DNA of 64,000 nucleotides from an uncultured Holophagaceae bacterium (GCA_903884655.1 CAISFO010000008.1:1-64000), one strand, 5' to 3'. Shown: positions 35,214 through 43,517, counted from the first letter of the stretch. Translations and numbers: made by a program. Notes: a model not told the origin generated them from the sequence alone.

Positions 35214-35245
35214 ATGAAAACGGCCCCGGATGGGGCCGTTTTCAT
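35214..35245. terminator. Rho-independent terminator after pilQ (bidirectional)
   Basis: A perfect 14-bp stem (ATGAAAACGGCCCC and its complement) with loop GGAT. Both arms carry an A/T run next to the GC core, so it can serve pilQ on the plus strand and the small zinc-ribbon gene on the minus strand. Confidence 0.93.
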
Positions 35246-35259
35246 GTGGTCAGCTCAGG

Positions 35260-35460
35260 CTATTTGGCCATGGGCAGCGTGCGGACCAGGCGCTTGCAGC
35301 TGTTGCAGAGGATGGTGAAGTTGTCAGCCTGCTCGAAGTGGTATTTGAAACCGGGATCTTCGTCGACTTTTTCAAGGCGACCGAACTGGTATTCGGCAAT
35401 TCGCACGCTCTGGGGGGCGGTCAGATCGGCGCCGCAGTGGGTGCAGGAGATGGCGGCCAT
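35260..35460 (-). CDS. Small zinc-ribbon protein, function unknown
   Basis: A 66-aa protein with two CxxC pairs (SCTHCGAD near residue 6 and LCNSCKR near residue 52), suggesting one structural zinc. I recognise no named family. It lies 24 bases downstream of a 51-aa membrane protein gene on the same strand, so it may be the third gene of an operon with the 3-hydroxyacyl-CoA dehydrogenase. The strong hairpin after pilQ would end this transcript as well. The central section (GRLEKVDEDPGFKYHFEQ) is acidic and polar. Confidence 0.75.
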   Translation of the reverse strand: MAAISCTHCGADLTAPQSVRIAEYQFGRLEKVDEDPGFKYHFEQADNFTILCNSCKRLVRTLPMAK

Positions 35461-35484
35461 GCTTGCTCCTCGGGATGGCTGGGT

Positions 35485-35640
35485 TCAGGAATGGAAAAGT
35501 TTCCAGAACCCCCAGCTTAGCAGAGCCAGCGCTGTCAGGCCCACCAGGACCCGCAACAGCACCTTGCCTAGCTGATATGCGACATAGATCACGAAGAGGG
35601 CTGCCAGTGATCCCAGGATGAGGAGGAGGGGATCCTTCAT
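35485..35640 (-). CDS. Small membrane protein (51 aa), function unknown
   Basis: Reading the minus strand gives an intact 51-codon frame that starts MKDPLLLILGSLAALFVIY and ends WGFWKLFHS before TGA. It has two hydrophobic segments (about residues 4-22 and 29-47) joined by a short QLGKVLLR link, so a helical hairpin in the membrane is likely. The ATG overlaps the stop codon of the dehydrogenase gene as ATGA, which supports real, coupled translation. I recognise no family. It is too short for most gene callers to keep. Confidence 0.72.
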   Translation of the reverse strand: MKDPLLLILGSLAALFVIYVAYQLGKVLLRVLVGLTALALLSWGFWKLFHS

Positions 35641-36503
35641 GGTTGTTTCCTGCCGGAACTCCAGGCGTAGAACCCCTGGCCGGCCTTGAGCCCGGAGGCG
35701 CCTTCGGCGATCTTCCCCTGGAGAACCGGGGGAGGCTGGAAGCGCGCTTCGCCGGCAGCGGCAAGGCCTTCGGCGATTCGAAGTCGGAGATCCAGACCCA
35801 CGCGGTCCGAGAGTTCCAGGGGACCCACTGGATGACCATAGCCCAGGGTCATGAGGGCATCCAGGTCCTCGGCGGTGGCCACACCGGCTTCCAGCAGCCT
35901 CATAGCCTCCAGGCCCTGGGCCAGAGCCATACGGGCAGCGGCGAACCCTGGCTGGTCACGGACCTGCACGACCCGCTTCTGGAGGGCTTGTCCGAGGGCC
36001 TTTGTCCTCTCGACCCAGGCCGGGGATGTTCCCGGGGGCACGGCCATTTCCACGACCGCCATTCGGGGCACCGGCACGAAGAGGTGGAAGCCCACCAGCC
36101 GTCCCTCCAACCCGGACCGGCAGGCAAGGTCGGCAATCGAAAGCGCTGAAGTGCCTGAAAGCATCAGAAGGTCGGGGCATCCCCATTGGGCTGCCTTGAC
36201 CAGCACGGCCGCCTTGAGGTCGGGATCTTCCGGGATGGCCTCCAGAAAGGTTGAAGTGCCCTTCAAGACAGCAGGGGTGAAGGGTTCAGCGCGGAGTCTG
36301 GCCGAAGCCTGGATCCTGCTGCTGGGCTCCAGCCGTCCCTTGGCCTGGGCCTGGTCCCAACGAGCGTGGATGACCCTCAGACCCAGTTCGGCATGAGCCA
36401 GGTCCCGCCCCAGCAGCCGGGTTTCCAGCCCGCATTCTGCGGCCCACTGAGCCGCGGACGTACCCAGGGTTCCTGGGCCCAGGATGGCCAGGACGCCGAT
36501 CAA
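35637..36503 (-). CDS. 3-hydroxyacyl-CoA dehydrogenase family protein
   Basis: About 288 aa, the usual length for a Hbd/PaaH-type NAD-dependent enzyme. The Rossmann motif is GPGTLGTSAAQWAAECG, slightly off the GxGxMG consensus. GFHLFVPVPRM holds the catalytic His, though the usual Asn of HFFNPVP is Val. GHPVGPLELSDRVGLD is the family C-terminal signature. I place the start at TTG 36503, where GGAGGAG lies just upstream and the Rossmann fold begins; an upstream frame to 36584 is low-complexity. The stop is coupled to the small membrane protein gene. A role in fatty-acid or aromatic degradation is likely, but the substrate is unknown. Confidence 0.8.
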   Translation of the reverse strand: MIGVLAILGPGTLGTSAAQWAAECGLETRLLGRDLAHAELGLRVIHARWDQAQAKGRLEPSSRIQASARLRAEPFTPAVLKGTSTFLEAIPEDPDLKAAVLVKAAQWGCPDLLMLSGTSALSIADLACRSGLEGRLVGFHLFVPVPRMAVVEMAVPPGTSPAWVERTKALGQALQKRVVQVRDQPGFAAARMALAQGLEAMRLLEAGVATAEDLDALMTLGYGHPVGPLELSDRVGLDLRLRIAEGLAAAGEARFQPPPVLQGKIAEGASGLKAGQGFYAWSSGRKQP

Positions 36504-36657
36504 GGCTGCTCCTCCGCCGCCGGCCGAAGCATTTTCAGAAGATCCAGGTCCAGATTGCCTTCGGTCATTGATTCGATCCTCCACCCGCTATCATGAACGA
36601 AAGGGCCTCCCGTTCGTCACTGCAACCAAGCCCCTCCACCCAGGGCCCAATCCGTCC

Positions 36658-37578
36658 ATGCTTATCGATTACGCCGCCATCACGCATCCGGGCAAGGTCC
36701 GGAAGAACAATGAAGATGCCTACCTGCTCAGCGCGTTGGATGGCGAAGAGCCCATCATCAATGGCCCCGCCCGACCCTTGAAGGTGGGTGAGGCTGGCTT
36801 GCTGGTGGCGGTCGCCGATGGCATGGGTGGTGCGGCCGCTGGTGAGGTGGCCAGCCGGGAGGGGCTGGCTGCCGTGTCCCTGTTTCTGTTCGGGCACTGG
36901 GGCCGCTCGACGCCTTCCAGGATCCTTGAGGCTGAGCTTCTTGAGGCCCTGGAAACTGCGGTGGAGAGGGCCAGCGATGCGGTGCTCCGGTACTCCGACG
37001 ATGATCGTACCGCCAGGGGCATGGGCTCCACTCTGACGGCGGTGGTTGTATGGAATCAGTGCGCCTACGTAGCCCAGATCGGGGATTCGAGGGCCTACCT
37101 GATGAGGTCTGGCCACCTGCATCAGATCACAGAGGATCAGACCCTAGTGAATGACCTCGTGGCCCAGGGCAGCCTTACTCGGGAGCAGGCCCGCACCCAT
37201 CCTCAACGCAACATGATCACTCAGGCCCTGGGCTCTCCCCAGCCCCTGAGGGTGATCCTTTCCCGGCTGGTCCTGCGTCGGGGGGATCGAATCCTCTGCT
37301 GCTCCGATGGCCTGCACGGCGAGGTTCCCGATCCACTTATCCAGGATGTGATGAACAAGTACTACAGCCCAAGGCGCAGCCTGGAGATCCTGGTGGAGGA
37401 GGCGCTCGCCCACGGTGGCAGGGACAACATCACTGGAGTCGTCCTGGCGCTCAACGATCCAACCATCCCGCTCCTGGGTGAAGGGGAAACCCTTGACCTG
37501 TCGCACCCTGGTCGACCCACCCACGGCCGTGGATTCTGGAACTGGCTTCGTGGACTTATGAGAGGCGGTCAGTCATGA
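36658..37578 (+). CDS. PP2C-type serine/threonine phosphatase (second copy)
   Basis: A 306-aa PP2C phosphatase. Its motifs are RKNNEDAYLL, VAVADGMGGAAAGE, QIGDSRAYLM, ILCCSDGLHGE and GGRDNITGVVL. Compared with the copy at 29595 it has an insertion between the first two motifs and a C-terminal extension of about 50 residues ending in a Trp/Arg-rich tail (FWNWLRGLMRGGQ), possibly for membrane contact. ATG 36658 is the first Met before LIDYAAITHPGKVRKNNEDA. Its stop overlaps the next gene as ATGA, tying it to the RdgC-like pair. Confidence 0.9.
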   Translation: MLIDYAAITHPGKVRKNNEDAYLLSALDGEEPIINGPARPLKVGEAGLLVAVADGMGGAAAGEVASREGLAAVSLFLFGHWGRSTPSRILEAELLEALETAVERASDAVLRYSDDDRTARGMGSTLTAVVVWNQCAYVAQIGDSRAYLMRSGHLHQITEDQTLVNDLVAQGSLTREQARTHPQRNMITQALGSPQPLRVILSRLVLRRGDRILCCSDGLHGEVPDPLIQDVMNKYYSPRRSLEILVEEALAHGGRDNITGVVLALNDPTIPLLGEGETLDLSHPGRPTHGRGFWNWLRGLMRGGQS

Positions 37579-38186
37579 GCATCCTCCAGGGGACAGTGTC
37601 CCTAAAACGGTTCCTGGTGCTGGGGCCCGTTCCCGATGAAAAGGACCTTCAGTCTGGTTTGGAGCAGGACCAGTTCCGCCCCTTCCAGGATGGGCTGGAG
37701 GAAGAGCGGATGGGCTGGTGCGACTGGCGGAATCCGCTCATTACACCGCCTGACGAGCATTGGGTGAGCCAGGAACGGTTCGCCGTCTTTGGTTTGCGCA
37801 TCGACACCCGCCGTGTGCCGCCGGCCCTGCTGAAAGCCCACGTGGACCTCCGGCTGCAGAGCCTGCAGAAGGAAAAGGATCTGGCCTTCATCGGCAAGGA
37901 GGCCCGCATCTCCCTGGCAGACGAGGTGAAGGTCGAACTTTTGCGCAAGGTACTGCCCACACCCAGGGTGGTAGAGGTGGCCTGGGACCTCAAAGGTGGC
38001 ATCCTCTGGACCACGGCATCATCGAGCAAGGCCCAAGGCGCCCTCACGAGCCTCTTCATCAAATCCTTTGGTTGCGAGATCCATCCGCTGGCGCCCCTGG
38101 TGCTGTCGGGTCGGCTCTGTCCGGAGCTGTCCGTGGAAGTCCTGATGGCCCTGGATCCGCTGGATCTCGAACTCGAGGAAGCCTGA
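37575..38186 (+). CDS. RdgC-like protein, N-terminal half
   Basis: A 203-aa protein resembling the first half of RdgC-type recombination-associated proteins: an N-terminal FLVLGPVPDEKDL strand, a GWCDWRNPL segment like the family's GWVxP, then LKAHVDLRLQSLQKEKDLAFIGKEARISLADEVKVELLRKVLP, which matches the helical DEV..LLP region. RdgC forms a ring on double-stranded DNA and modulates RecA. The usual protein is about 300 aa or more in one chain; here the frame stops and the remainder follows in another frame after one base. Overlap with the upstream PP2C gene suggests one operon. The family call is from motif reading. Confidence 0.6.
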   Translation: MSILQGTVSLKRFLVLGPVPDEKDLQSGLEQDQFRPFQDGLEEERMGWCDWRNPLITPPDEHWVSQERFAVFGLRIDTRRVPPALLKAHVDLRLQSLQKEKDLAFIGKEARISLADEVKVELLRKVLPTPRVVEVAWDLKGGILWTTASSSKAQGALTSLFIKSFGCEIHPLAPLVLSGRLCPELSVEVLMALDPLDLELEEA

Positions 38187-38187
38187 G

Positions 38188-38736
38188 ATGAAGCCGCTTG
38201 AACTCATGGAACAGGGGCGCTTCCTCGGCGAGGAATTCCTGCTTTGGCTTTGGCTCCGCAGCATGACCGAGGGCGGTGCCAGCGGTGAGGATGGAGACGG
38301 GTCCGGATGCTTCGTGGATGACTCCATCCAACTGGTTTCGGAGCGGGGCGAGGTCAAGGAGATCTCCCTCCGGAAGGGTAATCCTTCCGAGAGCCGCGAG
38401 GCCTTCGAGGCCCTCAGCCGCGGGATGCGACCCTCGAAGATGAAGCTGCGACTGCTCTCCGGTGACCTGGAATGGGTCTTCACCCTCAGTGCCGCCACCC
38501 TGGACATGGGTACCTTGAAGCTGCCCCCAAGTACCGGCAAGGCGCCCCACGAGCGACTCCATGACCGAATCTTCCTCCTGGAGGAAGGCGCCGGGCACCT
38601 CGAACGGCGTCTGAAGATCTTTCTCCGGACAAGAGCGGAGGGCCCTGAAGTCCTGCAGGAGTCCATGCGCACCTGGGTCCGCGCGGGACGATCCGGGGAG
38701 GCCATCTCCGCGGGCGAGGCCCCGTGGGAGGCCTGA
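38188..38736 (+). CDS. RdgC-like protein, C-terminal half
   Basis: A 182-aa protein whose sequence looks like the second half of delta-proteobacterial RdgC-like proteins (GEEFLLWLWLRS, then VDDSIQLVSERGEVKEISLRKG, MKLRLLSGDLEWVFTLSAATLDM, and a helical end). It begins one base after the stop of the preceding gene in a different frame with its own ATG, so it may be a natural two-subunit version or the result of a frameshift. The C-terminal 13 bases overlap the amidase gene. Activity alone is unknown. Confidence 0.55.
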   Translation: MKPLELMEQGRFLGEEFLLWLWLRSMTEGGASGEDGDGSGCFVDDSIQLVSERGEVKEISLRKGNPSESREAFEALSRGMRPSKMKLRLLSGDLEWVFTLSAATLDMGTLKLPPSTGKAPHERLHDRIFLLEEGAGHLERRLKIFLRTRAEGPEVLQESMRTWVRAGRSGEAISAGEAPWEA

Positions 38737-40409
38737 ACGCCCTCGTTTCGGCAGGTTTGTGCCTCTTCCCCGCGGTCGTGCTTTCGGCCGCGGCTGCACA
38801 GGACCCTGCCCCGGTGCTGGCGCATGCCACCACCCCCGAGGGACGGGCCATCCTGCTCCGGCTCCAGTTTCGGAAGGGGCTTGGCGTGGAGGGGAAGATG
38901 CTGCCCCGGGCCTTCCTCTCCAAGGGCGTCGATCCCGGTGGCTGGGTGCCCTTTGAAAGCCTCAGCCCCGAAGGCAAGCGATGGGCACTGGCCGCCCTCT
39001 TTCCCGAGGACCTGTGGCGCCAGGACGAAGTGCGTCATCGAGTCCGGTACCCCGAGGTCGAGTCCGTTTGGACCATGGCCGCTCTGTTCACCGGACACGG
39101 TCAGAATTATGACCGCCTCATGGCGGAGAACCCAGACTTGCCCGAAAAGCTCCGTGTGGGAGACCTCTGGCGCATCCCGCGCACCCTGCTTTCCTTGGAT
39201 CTGGGGGGCGCCGGTCGTGGACCGGACCGGTCCCAGCCGGAAGATGAACTCGATGATGAGGCCCGCGTTTCGGCCTACCGCGGCCTGCTTTCCTTCGGCG
39301 AAGACCCCCTGGGCAAGTACGCCGCCTACCGCATGCGCAAAGGCGAAGCGCTCTATTCCAGCGTGGTCATCCGCTACACCGACCGGGTGGATCCCAAGGG
39401 CGTGAACGAACTGGCGGATGCCATCGCCCGGCGGAGTGGCATCGAAGACGTACGTGGCATTCAGCCGGGCCAATTGATCAAGATCCCCTTGAAGTTCCTG
39501 GCGGATCCCTTCCAGTCGGAAGGCAGCTCTGGTCTGGCCGAGGAGCGGGAGGTCCGGGCCGAGGTCCGCCGCACGGTGCGCGTGGAGGCTGGTCCCAAGC
39601 TCAAGGGCGTCCGGATCGTGCTGGACGCGGGACATGGCGGCGTGGATTCCGGGGCCCGGGCCAATGGCATCTGGGAATCCGACTTCGTCTATGACATCGC
39701 CATGCGAGTGCGGCGTCTCCTGGAGCAGGAAACCGAGGCCCAGGTGAGCAGCACGATCCGCTATCCCGGCTTGGGCTTCAAGAGCCGCGAGGCGATCGTT
39801 ACCCCCAGCGGTTCGGCGGAGATCCTCACCACGCCGCCCTTCGCCGTGGACGGAGAAAGCCCATCCGCCATCAGCGTTCACCTACGCTGGGTGCTGGCCA
39901 ACGACCTGTTCGCCTCCTTCCGCAAGGCCAAAGGCGAGGCGCAGAAGACGCTGTTCCTGAGTTTCCACGCGGACAGCCTGCATCCCTCGGCCCGGGGCTC
40001 GATGATCTACGTGCCCAGTGCTGCCCTTGTGCCGAGCACCTTTGCTCTGGGGGGCGCCAAGACCGGCCACGTCTCCGAGGCCCGGCGCTCTGCCTGGGTC
40101 GCCTTTACCGGCCGAGAAAAGCTGCAGGGCGAGGCCCGCAGCCGACAGTTCGCCGAGACCCTCCTGAGGGCTCTGCAGAAGGAGCGCATTGCTGTCCATG
40201 CGAACCGTCCCATCCGCAATGTCATCTTCCGGAACGGGGGGAAGTGGGTCCCTGCTGTCATTCGCTACAGCACAGGCGCTACCAAGGCTCTCATCGAAGT
40301 GTCGAACCTCACCAACGAAGACGATGCCGCCAGTCTCAGGGAGCCGGGTTTCCGGGAGCGTTACGCAGTGGCCGTGGTGAATGCGGTCCGGGCCTACTAC
40401 CGGAAGTAG
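38724..40409 (+). CDS. N-acetylmuramoyl-L-alanine amidase with LysM-like region
   Basis: A 561-aa exported cell-wall hydrolase. The N-terminal hydrophobic segment (about residues 5-24) acts as a signal. Residues about 95-270 contain two LysM-like stretches (HGQNYDRLMAENPDLPEKLRVGDLWRIP and the LADAIARRSGIEDVRGIQPGQLIKIP segment). Residues about 290-560 are an Amidase_3 domain with zinc ligands in LDAGHGG, WESDF and SFHADS, and catalytic Glu in ALIEVSN. It would cleave the MurNAc-L-Ala bond for daughter-cell separation. The start GTG 38724 lies within the preceding gene. The signal peptide n-region lacks Lys/Arg, so the start is less certain. Confidence 0.87.
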   Translation: MGGLNALVSAGLCLFPAVVLSAAAAQDPAPVLAHATTPEGRAILLRLQFRKGLGVEGKMLPRAFLSKGVDPGGWVPFESLSPEGKRWALAALFPEDLWRQDEVRHRVRYPEVESVWTMAALFTGHGQNYDRLMAENPDLPEKLRVGDLWRIPRTLLSLDLGGAGRGPDRSQPEDELDDEARVSAYRGLLSFGEDPLGKYAAYRMRKGEALYSSVVIRYTDRVDPKGVNELADAIARRSGIEDVRGIQPGQLIKIPLKFLADPFQSEGSSGLAEEREVRAEVRRTVRVEAGPKLKGVRIVLDAGHGGVDSGARANGIWESDFVYDIAMRVRRLLEQETEAQVSSTIRYPGLGFKSREAIVTPSGSAEILTTPPFAVDGESPSAISVHLRWVLANDLFASFRKAKGEAQKTLFLSFHADSLHPSARGSMIYVPSAALVPSTFALGGAKTGHVSEARRSAWVAFTGREKLQGEARSRQFAETLLRALQKERIAVHANRPIRNVIFRNGGKWVPAVIRYSTGATKALIEVSNLTNEDDAASLREPGFRERYAVAVVNAVRAYYRK

Positions 40410-40504
40410 CGGGCCCCTTGGAATGGCTGGCCTCGTGGTGCAAAGGTGTCCTTGGACCCTTGGGAAAACGCCTGCTGAGGGTTCACAATCGAGGGGAGGG
40501 ATGA

Positions 40505-40915
40505 ATGCGGATCCTGCTGGCGTTGCTCCTGCTGACAGGCTTTGGCTGCCGGAAGCCCGAACCATTGGCGCCGCCCCAGGCGCGGCTCATCGTGCGGTTC
40601 CTCGACCGCGACGCGGTGCTGGATCTGCCGGCGGTGCCGAACCCCGGCCCCTGGCGCTTGATGAACACGGGCTTGTGGGAACCGCTGGAGGTTCGTTGGA
40701 AGGCGGGTGTCCCGAGCATTGGCGCCGCGGTGGTGGGGCGAACGGCCCCGGATTGGGTGCTGCTGGAGGGTCCAGCCCAGGACACGTACCGTGTCGTCAT
40801 GCGTGGTCCAGGCCCCGAAGAACTCGCCTTGCGCAACGGCCACATGGACCCCGACGAGCGGGATGCCCTGGCCCTATTGGGTGTGCTTTGGGCGCTGAGC
40901 TGGGTGCGGCATTGA
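40505..40915 (+). CDS. Small lipoprotein, function unknown
   Basis: A 136-aa protein with a clear lipobox: MRILLALLLLTGFGC, so C15 would be lipidated and the mature part anchored to a membrane. The rest has no recognised family (RLIVRFLDRDAVLDLPAVPN, RWKAGVPSIGAAVVG). It lies between the amidase and purE genes with separate spacing (95 and 70 bases). GAGGG precedes the ATG. Confidence 0.75.
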   Translation: MRILLALLLLTGFGCRKPEPLAPPQARLIVRFLDRDAVLDLPAVPNPGPWRLMNTGLWEPLEVRWKAGVPSIGAAVVGRTAPDWVLLEGPAQDTYRVVMRGPGPEELALRNGHMDPDERDALALLGVLWALSWVRH

Positions 40916-40985
40916 GTCAGGCCCGGATAGAATGGCCCATCCTTGACCAAGCTTGCTCGGTCCCCCCGACCTTCTCGAGGCATCC

Positions 40986-41483
40986 ATGACCACCTCCCCC
41001 CTGGTAGGCATCCTGATGGGCTCCAAGTCCGACTGGGAGACCATGCAGCACGCAGCCATGACGCTGAAGGGACTGGACATTCCCTTCGAGGCCCACGTGG
41101 CCAGCGCCCACCGGACACCCGAAAAGGTGGTGGATTTCTGCCGGGGCGCGGAAAGCCGTGGCATGAAGGTCATCATCGCCGCCGCGGGCGGTGCCGCCCA
41201 CCTGGCCGGGGTTTGCGCCAGCAAGACGCATCTGCCGGTGCTGGGCGTCCCCATGAAAGGCTGGGCCACCGAGGGCATGGATGCACTGCTTTCCACCGTG
41301 CAGATGCCTGCGGGCATCCCGGTCGGAACGCTCGCCATCGGCAAGCCGGGGGCCATCAATGCCGCCCTGCTGGCCACCTCCATTCTCTCCCTGAGCGACA
41401 CCGGCATCAGGGAGCGCTACCTCTCCTACCGGCGGGCCCAGACTGAAACAGCTCTTCAAGACGATGACCTTGAGATGCCATGA
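40986..41483 (+). CDS. purE: 5-(carboxyamino)imidazole ribonucleotide mutase
   Basis: A 165-aa class I PurE that moves the carboxylate of N5-CAIR to C4 in purine synthesis. Motifs MGSKSDWETM, ASAHRTPEKV and AAAGGAAHLAGV are intact, and the length is standard. ATG 40986 with GAGG upstream is preferred over an upstream in-frame start at 40953. purK is not adjacent. mogA follows 39 bases downstream. Confidence 0.95.
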   Translation: MTTSPLVGILMGSKSDWETMQHAAMTLKGLDIPFEAHVASAHRTPEKVVDFCRGAESRGMKVIIAAAGGAAHLAGVCASKTHLPVLGVPMKGWATEGMDALLSTVQMPAGIPVGTLAIGKPGAINAALLATSILSLSDTGIRERYLSYRRAQTETALQDDDLEMP

Positions 41484-41522
41484 GATTCCAAGAATCCAGT
41501 TTCATCGGTTGGTGGTGCTGAC

Positions 41523-42008
41523 ATGGATTGCGTGCACCTCATCACCCTGTCGGACCGGGCTTCCCGGGGCGAATACCAGGACCAGTCCACGCCTTTGCTG
41601 ACGTCCTGGCTCCGGGGGCAGGGTGTGCAGAAAGTGACCGCAGCCTTGATGCCGGACGATCCGACCTTGCTGGAACAGGATCTCCGGGCAGCGGTGGACG
41701 GTGGCGTTCCGCTGGTGTTGACCTGCGGAGGCACGGGGTTCGGCTCCCGCGATACAACCCCGGAAGCCACCCGGCGGGTCATTGAACGGGAAGCGCCCGG
41801 CATCTGCGAACTGATCCGCGCCAAGGGCGGCCACCCGCTCGCCTTCGCCAGTCGGTCGGTCTGCGGAATCGCGGGGCGGACGGTCGTCCTGAACCTGTCG
41901 GGACGCCCAGCGGCGGCCCTGGAGCAGATCCAGCTGGCCTGGCCCCTGCTGCTCCATGCGGTGGCCGTTCTGCGCAAGGAAGGGGAGGCCGGGGGGCCCT
42001 GCACGTGA
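41523..42008 (+). CDS. mog: Molybdopterin adenylyltransferase (MogA/MoaB family)
   Basis: A 161-aa protein that adenylylates molybdopterin before molybdenum insertion. LSDRASRGEYQDQSTPLL, LTCGGTGFGSRDTTPEAT and LNLSGRPAAALEQI fit the family, and the length is typical of MogA/MoaB. Family members in different bacteria carry either role, so MogA versus MoaB is not settled. Its stop overlaps the next gene as GTGA. No other molybdenum genes are near. Confidence 0.88.
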   Translation: MDCVHLITLSDRASRGEYQDQSTPLLTSWLRGQGVQKVTAALMPDDPTLLEQDLRAAVDGGVPLVLTCGGTGFGSRDTTPEATRRVIEREAPGICELIRAKGGHPLAFASRSVCGIAGRTVVLNLSGRPAAALEQIQLAWPLLLHAVAVLRKEGEAGGPCT

Positions 42009-42220
42009 AGGTCTGGGCAAGGATCAATCACGTAGGCTGGGTGCACCTCTGGCGCCGGCGCGAGGATTTCGATGGCGCCGCGCCTTCGGCCCACTTTCTC
42101 AATGGGCGGACGGACCCACGCTGGGCTGAAGCCACGCTGACCGGCGAACAACGGCGGGCACTGGAGGCCGGGGACCTGGTGGAGATCGAGGATCCTGGCT
42201 TCTTCCCTGAGGATGCTTGA
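42005..42220 (+). CDS. Small hypothetical protein coupled to mog
   Basis: A 71-aa protein, acidic at the C-terminus (VEIEDPGFFPEDA), with Trp-rich N-terminal VWARINHVGWVHLWRRREDF. The start is GTG 42005, overlapping the mog stop as GTGA. I recognise no family. Composition looks protein-like and the coupled start supports it. The gene ends 3 bases before the 3' end of the opposite-strand membrane gene. Confidence 0.6.
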   Translation: MKVWARINHVGWVHLWRRREDFDGAAPSAHFLNGRTDPRWAEATLTGEQRRALEAGDLVEIEDPGFFPEDA

Positions 42221-42223
42221 GCT

Positions 42224-42961
42224 TCAGGGGGCAGGGACCGCCGCAGACTCCAGCCGGTGGTAGAGCGCCAACATGGAGCAGCTCAGCCAGAGATTGAGCA
42301 TCCCTCCGGCAAGGTTGAAGATCCAAAAGGCCGGGTGCCTCAGTCGCACCATGGCTGAAGGACCCAGGTCGGGATCCACCATCGGCAACAGGCGATCCAG
42401 AGCCCAGCTGGCGGCCACCTGATAGACCAGGGCCACGAGGAGCATGGCCAGGACGGCCTGGATGATGCGGGGCCACTGGCGGGCCATGGCAGCCTGGCTC
42501 CACTTCAAGGCGGGCAGGAGCGCCTCGCCTCGCAACAGCATGCGCATCGGCGCCCACCCATACAGCGTCAGGACCACGATCCCCGGGATCAGGAAAAGAA
42601 GCAGGCCCAGGCCGATGGCGACACTGAGGCCGACTCGGACAAGGAAAGTCTTGAGCCAGCGGGCATCGAAGGCCTCCTGCCAACTTCTGACCGGATTCTC
42701 TGGAGCATTCACGCTTTCGGCATCCAGCAGTGCCTGCAGTCGAGGGATGAAGTACATCTCGAGGGGCAGCAGACCTGCCAATCCGAAGATCGGCTGGAGG
42801 AGAGGATTCGGGCCCGCGCCGGAGGCCAGTTCCAGGGCCGGGCCGAGCTGGGCCAAGGCCATGGCCATCAAGGTAAGGGCCACGGCCTGAAACGGATGTC
42901 GCCGAATGAAGGCGAGGCCTTCGCGCAGGACGCCGAGGTGGGAGAGGGGAGATTCACTCAT
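42224..42961 (-). CDS. Integral membrane protein, YciC/UPF0259-like
   Basis: A 245-aa protein with about five or six hydrophobic segments. The pattern of a soluble N-terminal helix, paired membrane helices with LLFLIPGIVVLTLYGWAPMRMLL in the middle, and a C-terminal pair resembles the YciC or glycerophosphodiesterase membrane-domain group, which have no known enzymatic motif. The gene is divergent from algH, with 43 bases between starts. The function is unknown. Confidence 0.65.
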   Translation of the reverse strand: MSESPLSHLGVLREGLAFIRRHPFQAVALTLMAMALAQLGPALELASGAGPNPLLQPIFGLAGLLPLEMYFIPRLQALLDAESVNAPENPVRSWQEAFDARWLKTFLVRVGLSVAIGLGLLLFLIPGIVVLTLYGWAPMRMLLRGEALLPALKWSQAAMARQWPRIIQAVLAMLLVALVYQVAASWALDRLLPMVDPDLGPSAMVRLRHPAFWIFNLAGGMLNLWLSCSMLALYHRLESAAVPAP

Positions 42962-43004
42962 CCTTCCAGCCTAGCTTCATCCCTGGGCTATCATCATCGG
43001 CATC

Positions 43005-43517
43005 ATGTCGTACGAAGCTCCCTGTCTCCTGGTGGCCAGCCCCGCGCTCCTGGATCCCCACTTCCTGCACTGCGTCGTGCTGATTGTTGAACATGACGAA
43101 GAAGGAGCTCTGGGATTGATCCTCAACCGCCCGCTGCCCTTGGCTCTGGCCCAGGTCAGCGAGGAAGGCGGCATGACGTACAACGGTTCCGATGAGGCCT
43201 CCGCCTGGCGCGGAGGGCCCGTGGACCCCCAGCGGGGGATCCTGCTGGTGCAAGGGGGGCTGCCGGAGGAGGAGGACACCGTGGTGGACCTGACCCATTT
43301 CGTCAGCCATCGCAAGGATCTGCTCGAGTCCCTGCTGGGCGACCCCTCGGCAAGATACCGGCTGTTCCTTGGTTACGCCGGTTGGAGTCCCGGCCAGCTG
43401 GATCAGGAACTGGAGATGGGAGCCTGGACCCGTCGCCCCATCGTGTCCGAATGGTTGATGCACCCCGACCCCACAGGACTTTGGCAGGCTGCCCTCAGCA
43501 GCGGCGCCAACGGTTGA
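43005..43517 (+). CDS. YqgE/AlgH family protein (UPF0301)
   Basis: A 170-aa protein of the AlgH family: APCLLVASPALLDPHFLHCVVLI at the N-terminus, GALGLILNRP, GGPVDPQRGILLV, and RLFLGYAGWSPGQLDQELEMGAW. Reported as a regulator in some pseudomonads, but the molecular role is not established. The gap to amtB (144 bases) is very AT-rich. Confidence 0.88.
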   Translation: MSYEAPCLLVASPALLDPHFLHCVVLIVEHDEEGALGLILNRPLPLALAQVSEEGGMTYNGSDEASAWRGGPVDPQRGILLVQGGLPEEEDTVVDLTHFVSHRKDLLESLLGDPSARYRLFLGYAGWSPGQLDQELEMGAWTRRPIVSEWLMHPDPTGLWQAALSSGANG

